The notes under the pieces: generated by a model | Told to the model about the DNA's origin: nothing | The model's database searches: none | What the model saw: the letters and a program-made list of their open reading frames with translations, nothing else | Shown here: in pieces, positions 46,253 through 53,763 of the stretch | Layout: every line of letters starts with the position of its first letter | How positions within the stretch are numbered: position 1 is the stretch's first letter | Made by a program: the position numbers and the translations under genes | Source: Rhodovulum euryhalinum | GTDB lineage: Bacteria > Pseudomonadota > Alphaproteobacteria > Rhodobacterales > Rhodobacteraceae | DNA length: 64,000 bases | Direction of reading: 5' to 3' | NCBI RefSeq assembly: GCF_004342445.1 | Contig: NZ_SLWW01000011.1 | Coordinates: 1 to 64,000, forward strand

Positions 46253-47173
46253 TCATTTCAGCTTGATCCTCGGGTCCACCAGCGGCGCGATGAGATCCGC
46301 CAGAAGGTTGCCGAGGACGATGAAACAGGCGGACACCAGCGTGACCCCCATGATGATGGGAATGTCCACGCGCTGGATCGCCTGCCAGGCCAGCTGGCCG
46401 ATGCCGGGCCAGCCGAACACGCTTTCGACGACGACGATGCCTGACATGAAGAGGCCGATGTCGATGCCGATCATGGCGATGACGGGCAGGATCGCGTTGG
46501 GCGCGACATGGCGCAGGATGATGCGCAGCTTGCCCAGCCCCTTGGCCCGCGCGGTGCGCACATAGTCCTGCGCCAGCACGTCGATCATGGAACTCCGCAT
46601 CATCCGTGAATACCAACCGGTGCCCAGAAGCCCGATGGTGATGGCCGGCAGCACGAGATGCGCGAAGGTGCCGTAGCCGCCGATCGGGAACCAGCCCAGT
46701 TGCACCGCGAAGACGTAGAGCAGAAGGATGCCCACCACGAATTGCGGGGCCGAGATGGTGACGAAGGAAAACACCATGAGCGACTGGTCGACGGCGGAGT
46801 TCCGCTTGAGCGCGGCGATGGCGCCGATGGTCAGCCCGAGGATCAGTTCCACCACGATGGCGGCACCCATCAGCAGGAGCGTCGCCGGCATCCGCGCCGC
46901 GATCAGTTCTGACACCTCTGTGCGCTGCAGGTAGGACCGGCCCAGATCGCCCTGCAGCAGGTTGCCGAGATAGCGGACATACTGGACGTGGAACGGCTGA
47001 TCGAGGCCCAGTTGCGCTCGGATGTTGGCCACCGTCTCGGCGGTGGCCGACCGACCGGCGATCTGGCGTGCGGGGTCTGCGGGCACGAGGTAGAGAAGCG
47101 CGAAGGTCACCAGGCTGATCCCCAGCAGGATCAGCAGCGACTCGCCCAGGCGCCGGATGACGTAAGCCCACAT
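46253..47173 (-). CDS. Oligopeptide-type ABC importer, DppB-like permease
   Basis: 306 residues from the ATG at 47173. N-terminal helix after YVIRRLGESLLILL, the long periplasmic loop with IRAQLGLDQPFHVQYVRYL, and the YVRTARAKGLGKLRIILRHVAPNAILP ATPase-contact loop. The ATG overlaps the stop of the other permease gene (TGATG). Confidence 0.93.
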   Translation of the reverse strand: MWAYVIRRLGESLLILLGISLVTFALLYLVPADPARQIAGRSATAETVANIRAQLGLDQPFHVQYVRYLGNLLQGDLGRSYLQRTEVSELIAARMPATLLLMGAAIVVELILGLTIGAIAALKRNSAVDQSLMVFSFVTISAPQFVVGILLLYVFAVQLGWFPIGGYGTFAHLVLPAITIGLLGTGWYSRMMRSSMIDVLAQDYVRTARAKGLGKLRIILRHVAPNAILPVIAMIGIDIGLFMSGIVVVESVFGWPGIGQLAWQAIQRVDIPIIMGVTLVSACFIVLGNLLADLIAPLVDPRIKLK

Positions 47174-48066
47174 CAGTGCCGCCCCTTCAGCCGCGGGTCG
47201 AGCGTGTCGCGCAGCACGTCGCCCAGCAGGTTGAACGCCAGCGCCAAGAGCACGATCGCGAGGCCGGGGAAAAACACCAGCCACGGCGCGGTCGCGAAAT
47301 AGGTCTGGTTCTCGAAGATGATGTTGCCCCAGGACGGCGTCGGTGGCTGCACGCCCACGCCAAGGTAACTCAGCGTCGCCTCCAGAAGCACGGTGGTGGA
47401 AATGCCCAGCGTGCCGAACACGATGATCGAATAGACCAGATGCGGCAGGATGTGGCGCCCGAGGATGCGGAAGGTCGACGACCCCATCGCGCGCTGCACC
47501 TCGATGAATTCGCGCTGGGCGAGGCTGCGGGTTTCGGTATAGATCACGCGGGCCATCTGAACCCAGTTCACCATGGCGATCACCATCGCCACGATCAGCA
47601 GCGAGGGCTTGAAGATCGCGGCCAGCACGATGGCCAGCAACAGCGCGGGAAAGGCCATCATCAGATCGGTAAACCGCATCAGGATGCCGCCGATCCAGCC
47701 GCCGAAATAGCCCGCCGTGATGCCCACCGTCGCGCCCAGCACCACCGCAATCCCGTTGGCCAGTACCCCGATGATCAGCGAGGTCTGCGCGCCGAGGATC
47801 AGCCGCGAGAACAGGTCGCGCCCCAGAAGGTCGGTGCCCAGCCAGAATTCCGCGGACGGTGGCAGCGGCGCGCCCTCCAGACTGAGGCCATCGAACATCT
47901 GATCGTTGGGGTCGTAGGGCATGATCCAGGGCGCGAATATGGCCGCGGCCAGCATCGTGACGATCACGGTCAGGCCGAAGGCCGATCGCGGGCGGCGGAC
48001 GAGGTCGCGCAGCACCCTGCCCGTGCCGCGGCCATGCGCGGGCGAACTGGCCACTGCCTCGGTCAT
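47173..48066 (-). CDS. Oligopeptide-type ABC importer, DppC-like permease
   Basis: 297 residues from the ATG at 48066. It contains WLGTDLLGRDLFSRL near residue 75, the contact loop EFIEVQRAMGSSTFRILGRHILPH and LSYLGVGVQPPTPSWG. The start overlaps the amiR stop by four bases, so the regulator and transporter genes are translated from one message. Confidence 0.93.
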   Translation of the reverse strand: MTEAVASSPAHGRGTGRVLRDLVRRPRSAFGLTVIVTMLAAAIFAPWIMPYDPNDQMFDGLSLEGAPLPPSAEFWLGTDLLGRDLFSRLILGAQTSLIIGVLANGIAVVLGATVGITAGYFGGWIGGILMRFTDLMMAFPALLLAIVLAAIFKPSLLIVAMVIAMVNWVQMARVIYTETRSLAQREFIEVQRAMGSSTFRILGRHILPHLVYSIIVFGTLGISTTVLLEATLSYLGVGVQPPTPSWGNIIFENQTYFATAPWLVFFPGLAIVLLALAFNLLGDVLRDTLDPRLKGRH

Positions 48067-48653
48067 CGATGCTCTCCCTTTCGGCGTGCGGTGCCCTGTT
48101 GCAGGTAGCGCGCAGCCGCGTCTTCCAGCGGAATCCGTTCGATCATGGCAAGCGCGCGCAGCCGCTTCAGCGCGGTCAGGTCGTCCAGGCCCTCTGCCGC
48201 CATGATCGCGAGGACCGCGCGCACCAGCACGTCGCGCAAGCCTGCCCGGCGGGCGATCTCGGCCTCCCGGTGGATGGTCCGCAGCCGCTCGGCGCATTTG
48301 GCGCTTGCGATCACCAGTGTCGAATAGACAAGCCCCAGCGCCGCCTGCGAGAGGAAGGCGTCACAGTGCTGCCCCAGCGCCCAGGCCAGCCGGCCCGGGC
48401 TTTCGGAGCGGATCAGCGCGATCAGGGGGATCGGCGCGGTCCCGGGCGGCCACGGTATCTGACCGTCATGCCCCATGTCCACGTCCAGGAACACGAAATC
48501 GGCCCCGGCAAGGTCGCTGGCCTCGGGCCAATTCCCCGTGGCCGTCACGCCCAGTACCGCAAGCCGGGCGATCAGTACGTCGCGGACGGTCTCTGCCGGG
48601 TGCAGGACGACGGCGCGCCGGCCGGTGAAATTCAGGTCCAGGGGCTGCGTCAT
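48063..48653 (-). CDS. amiR: AmiR-type ANTAR antitermination regulator
   Basis: 196 residues from the ATG at 48653. Residues about 10-105 form a receiver-like fold without a normal phosphorylation pocket; FLDVDMGHDG is present but the surrounding acids and lysine are not. A coiled-coil helix follows (about 108-135), then a C-terminal three-helix ANTAR RNA-binding domain (about 136-186). This is the AmiR layout. AmiR binds leader RNA and prevents transcription termination, and is held inactive by AmiC until an amide binds. It is coupled to amiC by a four-base overlap. The terminator at 49810-49846 is its presumed target. Confidence 0.85.
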   Translation of the reverse strand: MTQPLDLNFTGRRAVVLHPAETVRDVLIARLAVLGVTATGNWPEASDLAGADFVFLDVDMGHDGQIPWPPGTAPIPLIALIRSESPGRLAWALGQHCDAFLSQAALGLVYSTLVIASAKCAERLRTIHREAEIARRAGLRDVLVRAVLAIMAAEGLDDLTALKRLRALAMIERIPLEDAAARYLQQGTARRKGEHR

Positions 48654-49777
48654 GATACGATCCTGAGCGCGGGCGCGGAGCGGCGCGGTGTGGTTGGAGC
48701 CACGCGGGTCAGATAGGGGTCGGGCGCGGCGGCGGTCGCGGGGTCGGACACGATGCGGAACGCGCCGCCCTCGGCCATGGCAAGGCGCGGGATCAGGCTT
48801 GTGTGGCGGGTGACGGGGTCGATGCGGATGCGGCCCAGAACCGTCGCGTGATCCGCCCCGGCCACCGCGTCGAACACGGCGCGCGGATCGGCATGTCCGA
48901 CGCGGGCCAACCCCAGGGCCAGCAGGTGCACCGCCGTATAGGCCGTGGCGAAATTGCACGAGGCGCGGTACTCGGCCCCGAACTGATGCGCGATGCGCGC
49001 CCTGAACCCCGCGGTCGGCGCGCCTGCCACGGTTTCGAACCAGGCGCCTATCGACAGCATGCCATCCGCCGCCGGTCCCAGCGCGGCGAGATCCGCTTCG
49101 GTCTGGTTCGCGCTGACCACCAATGGCCGTTCCGCCGAAAGGTCGGGATGCGAGAGTGCCTGCATGAAGGCGTGGTTCGACGGACCGATCAGGCTGTTCA
49201 CGATCAGGTCGGGTCTCTGGGCGGCGATTTCCTCGATCAGATGGGCGCAGGCCGTATCGCCCAGCGGCAGATAACGTTCGGCCACGACCTCGGCCCCCGC
49301 CGCGCCCAGGCGCTCGCGCGCGACGCGCAGGGTCTCCCATCCCCAGACATAGTTGGATCCGACCATGAAGGCGCGGCGGCGGTGCTGCCCGAGCACGTGG
49401 TCGATCAGCGGCACCAGATGCTGGTTCGGGCAGGCACCCAGATAGACGACGTGATCGTTGCACTCGAAGCCCTCGTAGGGGCAGGGGTACCAAAGCAGCG
49501 CGCCATGCCGTTCCATCACCGGGATCATGTCCTTGCGCGACCAGGAGGTTATTCCGCCGACAATGTGCCGCAGATCGCCCGCGCCCAGCATCCCGGTGGC
49601 CAGGCGCTCGTATTCGGACGGAACGCCCTGGGGGTCCGCGCATACCGGCACCAGGCGCAGGGCCGCCTGCTGGTTGATCTCGCGGATCGCCATCATGGCG
49701 CCATCCAGCGCGCTCTTGCCAAGCGCCGAATAGGGGCCGGTCGTCGAGAAGAGCAGTCCGATCCTTGCTGTTCGCAA
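48650..49777 (-). CDS. amiC: AmiC-type amide-sensing negative regulator
   Basis: 375 residues starting with TTG at 49777, chosen because GGGGGG lies six bases upstream and the first strand (RIGLLFSTTGPYS) begins at once. There is no signal peptide, so unlike transporter-type homologues such as UrtA it is cytoplasmic. The fold is a type I periplasmic binding protein with GGITSWSRKDMIPVMERHGALLWYP and VGSNYVWGWET, as in AmiC. In Pseudomonas aeruginosa AmiC sequesters AmiR and releases it when a short amide binds. First gene of the eight-gene operon ending at 41187. Confidence 0.88.
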   Translation of the reverse strand: MRTARIGLLFSTTGPYSALGKSALDGAMMAIREINQQAALRLVPVCADPQGVPSEYERLATGMLGAGDLRHIVGGITSWSRKDMIPVMERHGALLWYPCPYEGFECNDHVVYLGACPNQHLVPLIDHVLGQHRRRAFMVGSNYVWGWETLRVARERLGAAGAEVVAERYLPLGDTACAHLIEEIAAQRPDLIVNSLIGPSNHAFMQALSHPDLSAERPLVVSANQTEADLAALGPAADGMLSIGAWFETVAGAPTAGFRARIAHQFGAEYRASCNFATAYTAVHLLALGLARVGHADPRAVFDAVAGADHATVLGRIRIDPVTRHTSLIPRLAMAEGGAFRIVSDPATAAAPDPYLTRVAPTTPRRSAPALRIVS

Positions 49778-49809
49778 TTCGCCCCCCGTGCGAATGGATC
49801 CCAGAACGC

Positions 49810-49846
49810 AAAAGGCCCCGTTCCCCGCTGGTGGGGGATTGGGGCC
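49810..49846 (-). terminator. Intrinsic terminator in the leader of the amiC operon
   Basis: On the minus strand GGCCCC (49846-49841) pairs with GGGGCC (49819-49814). After a three-base internal loop an inner CCCC/GGGG stem follows, then TTTT (49813-49810). It ends 33 bases before the amiC start codon, so it lies in the leader and not after a gene. This is the expected target for AmiR-type antitermination. The two hexaloop hairpins that ANTAR proteins normally bind were not resolved by eye. Confidence 0.75.
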
Positions 49847-49969
49847 CGATTGCCGACGCGTGCATCTTTATCCCAACAAGACCACAGGAGCACGAAACGA
49901 GCAAGCCAGACCATGGCCCCGGCGCGGCGCCCCGGTGATGGCGCCGGTTTTTCGGGCGCGCCGCTCAAT

Positions 49970-50567
49970 TCATCGGCAGGAAGGGCATGCCGCCCGCGCC
50001 TGGTGGCGAGGCTCGGCAAGACCGATGTCTTCGCCCCGTGCCTGGTCAGTCCCGTTGCGGCCGCATCGCAGGGCGTCGTGTTCCGCCTCGGGAATGGGCG
50101 GCATCAGATCGGGGTGCAGCCGTCCGAGGATCAGGATGAACGCAATGTAAAGCCCGGCCAGTATCAGCCCCGGGATAATGGCCGCCGCAAACAGCGTGCC
50201 GACGCTTTCGCCCATGATGTCGGCAAGCAGGATCAGCACCAGCGAGGGTGGGATGATCTGGCCCAGCGTCCCGCTGGCGCAGATCGCGCCCGCGGGAAGG
50301 GCGCCGTGATAGTTGCGCCGCAGCAGCGCCGGCATGGTCAGCGTGACGACCGTTGTCCCCACGATGCCCGTGGACGCGCCCATCAGCACGCCGACCACGA
50401 TCAACGCCACCGCCATACCGCCGTTCAGCCGCCCCGAAAGCCGCCCGACCACTTCGAGCATGTCCTCGCCCACGCGCGACCAGCGCCAGCAACAGCGCCG
50501 CGGCCAGACGTGCGCGGATCCGCGTCATGCGGTCGATGATGTCGGCGATGGCAGGTGCCCGTCCCAT
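49970..50567 (-). pseudogene. TRAP transporter membrane-subunit remnants (DctQ start fused to a DctM fragment)
   Basis: From about 50475 to 50060 the translation is a piece of the large TRAP permease: EDMLEVVGRLSGRLNGG, STGIVGTTVV, AICASGTLGQIIPPSLVLIL and RLHPDLMPPIPEAE. It covers perhaps 140 of about 430 residues and then runs into non-homologous sequence. Before it, in another frame, 50567-50475 reads MGRAPAIADIIDRMTRIRAR and a hydrophobic run, possibly the start of the small permease. An internal deletion has joined the two. Neither end is intact, so this is non-functional. Confidence 0.78.
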
Positions 50568-50643
50568 GTCCAGTCCTGTCCCTTGTCATGCAGCCGGGCG
50601 GCACCGCGGGGATGCCGCCCGGTCCGGGTTTCGGCGGCGGCCC

Positions 50644-51069
50644 TCAGGCATCACGCAGTTCCGAGTGCCAGATCTGCTCGGAGGCGCGGGCCCAGACGTC
50701 GTGCTGTTGCTTGAAGACGAAGTAGTTCTCAATCACCTTGCGAAATTGCGCAGCCTGGCTGGCGAGTTCGTCATAGAGCGGCCCCATCTCGCGCCTCAGC
50801 GCCTCGACCACGTTCGGGGGCAGAACGCGCAGCTCGGTTCCCGACGCCTCGAATCCCTTTAGCGCTAAGGCGTTGTTCGCCTCGGCCCAGCTGTGCGAGA
50901 TGAGGTTGCAGGCGGCGGCCGCGTTCGACACGATGGCCTGCAACTCGGCGCCGAGGCTGTCCTGCCTGGCCTTGTTGATCGCAAGCTCGGTCACGGAGGC
51001 CGGTTCGTGCCAGCCGGTCATATAATAATATTTCGCGGCGTTGTTCAGCCGAGGATATTGTCTCTGCAA
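50644..51069 (-). pseudogene. TRAP transporter binding-protein (DctP) C-terminal fragment
   Basis: About 135 residues match the end of a TRAP substrate-binding protein: NNAAKYYYMTGWHEPAS, ELAINKARQDSL, a SNAAAACNLISHSWAEANNAL helix, and a terminal VIENYFVFKQQHDVWARASE. The first two-thirds and the signal peptide are missing, cut near 51050 where the next gene's promoter begins. With the fragment at 49970 it shows a former dctPQM operon on this strand. Confidence 0.82.
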
Positions 51070-51096
51070 GGCCGCTATCTGCCGCGAAGGAACGTC

Positions 51097-51978
51097 ATGT
51101 CACATCTGCCCCACCACGGCCGCTACGCCTATTCGGCGATCTCCGACCGGCCTGACTTTCACTGGCCCGGGGGCCGCCGCCTTGCGGTCTACCTGGGCAT
51201 GAACCTCGAATGTTTTGCCTTTGGCGAGGGGCTTGGTGCCGAACTTGCGCCGGGCGGACCCCAGCCCGACGTGCTCAATTACGCGTGGCGCGACTACGGC
51301 AACCGGGTTGGCGCCTGGCGGATGCTGGAGTTGTTCGACCGTCTGGGCGTGCCGGTCACGGTGCTGGCGAACGCGTGGCTTTACGACGAGGCCCCCGGCC
51401 TGATCGAGGCGTTCCGCGCCCGTGGCGACGAGATCGCCGGACATGGCCGCACCAATGCCGAAAGGCAGGGCGTGTTGGCCGAAACCGACGAACGCGCGCT
51501 GATCGCCGAGGCGACCGCGATCCTGACCGAAAGGGAAGGGCAGGCGCCCAAGGGCTGGCTTGGCCCCTGGATCAGCCAGAGCGCGGTCACCCCCGACCTG
51601 CTGCAAGAGGCGGGCTACGAGTACCTGCTGGATTGGTGCCATGACGACCAGCCGGTGTGGATGGCAACGCGGCAGGGCCGCATCCTGTCGGTGCCCTATC
51701 CGCAAGAACTGAACGACATTCCCCAGATCGTTGGCCGCAAGCGAGAAGGGGCGGACTTTGCGGACATGATCTGCGACGCCTTCGACGTGATGCTGGAGGA
51801 AAGCGCGCGCCGCCCGCTGGTGATGGGGATCGCGCTGCATGGCTATCTGATGGGGCACCCGCACAGGCTGCGGCACCTGGCCCGCGCCCTGGGACACATG
51901 CAGGACCGCGGAGGCGATGCCGTCTGGTGGACGACCGCGGGCCGGATCAACGACCATTTCAGGTCGCTCGGCCGGTAG
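51097..51978 (+). CDS. Polysaccharide-deacetylase-family hydrolase, PuuE/allantoinase-like
   Basis: 293 residues from the ATG at 51097 with an AAGGA site upstream. The NodB-type barrel is shown by YGNRVGAWRMLELFDRLGVPVTV, DEIAGHGRTNAERQ, GWLGPWISQS and ALHGYLMGHPHRLRHL. Members near this branch act on ureides or amidases-type substrates as well as on sugars. It has no signal peptide, so a cytoplasmic small-molecule role is more likely than peptidoglycan or chitin. It adjoins the TRAP remnant, which may once have imported its substrate. Confidence 0.8.
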   Translation: MSHLPHHGRYAYSAISDRPDFHWPGGRRLAVYLGMNLECFAFGEGLGAELAPGGPQPDVLNYAWRDYGNRVGAWRMLELFDRLGVPVTVLANAWLYDEAPGLIEAFRARGDEIAGHGRTNAERQGVLAETDERALIAEATAILTEREGQAPKGWLGPWISQSAVTPDLLQEAGYEYLLDWCHDDQPVWMATRQGRILSVPYPQELNDIPQIVGRKREGADFADMICDAFDVMLEESARRPLVMGIALHGYLMGHPHRLRHLARALGHMQDRGGDAVWWTTAGRINDHFRSLGR

Positions 51979-52196
51979 CGGGTGCGGGTTTCGCCCGCGG
52001 TCCGCACCGGTCCGCAGAGCCTGTTCCCCGACCCTGGCACCGTGGCCCCGGGCGCGGCGCCTTCGGCATCGCGCTGCTCACATGCGCCGTTGCGGGCACG
52101 GGTCATTGCAGGATGGGCCGGCAGCGCGCATACTGACCAAAGGTAAGGTTGTGACGCGTGTGCGGTGTACCCGCGGCGATGCTTGGGGGGAGCGTC

Positions 52197-53588
52197 ATGA
52201 CACAATCTGCTCGCACCGGGCCCCGGCTCCCGATCCTGAACTTCGCCTCATCAGAGGCAGCCGCGGCCCTGTCGCGCGACGTAGCCGCGATCGGGTTCGG
52301 CAACCGGATCGAGAGCGGCGCGAACTGGCTGCGTTCTGCGGCCTCGGCGCCGCGCCGGGGCTGCGTCGTGCTGGTCGGGTGCGATCCCGCCCGTGGACCC
52401 GATCAGGCCGAGATATTGCGGCGGCTGGATGCGCGGCCCTGGGTCTGCGTTCTGGCGACCCGCGAGAAACTGGACGCGCGGGGTCTGATGCGTGCGGCGA
52501 CAGAGTTCATCGAGGCGCCCTGGAGCCACGCGGAACTGGCCATCCGCTTCGAGCGGTTCGCGGATCGGATCGGCGCCGCGCAGCGCCAGCTTGACGAGAC
52601 GCGGGCCGGCATGGAGATCGTGGGCGACGCGCCCGCCTTCCGCGATGCGCTTGCGACCGCACAGAAATTTGCCGCAAGCCACGCGCCGGTTTTCGTCGAG
52701 GGCGAGACCGGCACCGGAAAGGAGCTTTTTGCCCGTCTGATCCACCGGCTGGGCGCGCGCCAGCAGCGTCCCTTCGTGCCGGTCAATTGCGGCTGCCTGC
52801 CGCGTGAACTGGTCGAGAACGAGCTTTTCGGCCACGAGGCGGGGGCCTTTACAGGGGCGGCACGGGCGGCGCTGGGGCTGGTGCATCAGGCCGAGGGCGG
52901 CACCCTTTTCCTGGACGAGGTGGACGCGCTGCCGCTGCGCGCGCAGGTGGCGCTTCTGCGTTTCCTGCAGGAACGCGAGGTGCGCCCCGTTGGCGCCGGG
53001 CGCCTGCGCAAGGTCGACGTGCGGGTGATTGCCGCCTCGAACCGGCCCCTCGCCACGCTGGTCGAGGCCGGAACCTTCCGCGAGGATCTCTATTTCCGGC
53101 TCAACGTGCTGACGCTTGCCCTGCCACCCTTGCGCCAGAGGCGCTGCGACATTGCCGATCTTGCACGGCACTTCCTGGACCGGCTTGCCGCCGATTATGC
53201 ACGCCCTGCGATGTGGCTGTCCGATCCGGCGCGGGACTGGCTTATGGCGCAGAACCTGCCCGGAAACGTTCGCCAGCTTGAAAACCTCCTGCACCGTGCC
53301 GTGCTCAAGGCGGCGGGCGCGCGGATCGAGCTTGCCGATATCGCCCCTCCGGGAACGCCCGTCCCGCCGCCTGCGCCGCCCGAAGGGATCGAACCCTTCG
53401 CCAAGGCAAAGGCGCGTGCCGTCACGGTCTTCGAGCGGCGCTACCTTACCGGGTTGATGCAGGATGCCGGGGGTAACGTCACTGCCGCGGCCGAACGCGC
53501 CGGAAAGGAGCGCCGCGCGCTTGGCCGGCTGTTGAAGAAGCACGGCATCGGCCCGCACTGGACCCGCCCGGACGACCGCCTGGGCTGA
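52197..53588 (+). CDS. Sigma-54-dependent transcription activator
   Basis: 463 residues from the ATG at 52197, preceded by GGGGGGAG; an in-frame start at 52158 is less likely. Residues 1-125 form a divergent receiver-like domain without a clear phosphorylation site. The AAA+ domain (about 135-375) has Walker A GETGTGKE, the sigma-54-contacting GAFTGA loop and Walker B GGTLFLDEVDAL. The C-terminus has a Fis-type helix-turn-helix (GNVTAAAERAGKERRALGRL). This layout resembles EpsR/PrsR/VpsR-type regulators of exopolysaccharide or surface functions. It is convergent with the eCIS-like genes. Its targets are unknown. Confidence 0.9.
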   Translation: MTQSARTGPRLPILNFASSEAAAALSRDVAAIGFGNRIESGANWLRSAASAPRRGCVVLVGCDPARGPDQAEILRRLDARPWVCVLATREKLDARGLMRAATEFIEAPWSHAELAIRFERFADRIGAAQRQLDETRAGMEIVGDAPAFRDALATAQKFAASHAPVFVEGETGTGKELFARLIHRLGARQQRPFVPVNCGCLPRELVENELFGHEAGAFTGAARAALGLVHQAEGGTLFLDEVDALPLRAQVALLRFLQEREVRPVGAGRLRKVDVRVIAASNRPLATLVEAGTFREDLYFRLNVLTLALPPLRQRRCDIADLARHFLDRLAADYARPAMWLSDPARDWLMAQNLPGNVRQLENLLHRAVLKAAGARIELADIAPPGTPVPPPAPPEGIEPFAKAKARAVTVFERRYLTGLMQDAGGNVTAAAERAGKERRALGRLLKKHGIGPHWTRPDDRLG

Positions 53589-53763
53589 GGGCGGTTCGGG
53601 TTCGGCCCACCGAACGGAGGTGCAATGCCTGCCGTCCTTCGCCTTTGGCGTCCGGCCTGCCCCGAGGACGGATTTCGCAGCGGTATTGCGGCGGTACGTC
53701 TGCGTCCTGCGCAGCCGTTGCCCGCGCACCGGAAAGGATCGCGCGCCGCCCACCGGAACCGCG

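Noticed and set aside
52091-52112. Possible -24/-12 sigma-54 promoter upstream of the sigma-54 activator gene
   Set aside because: GGGCAC and TTGC are present, but the spacing is one base too long.
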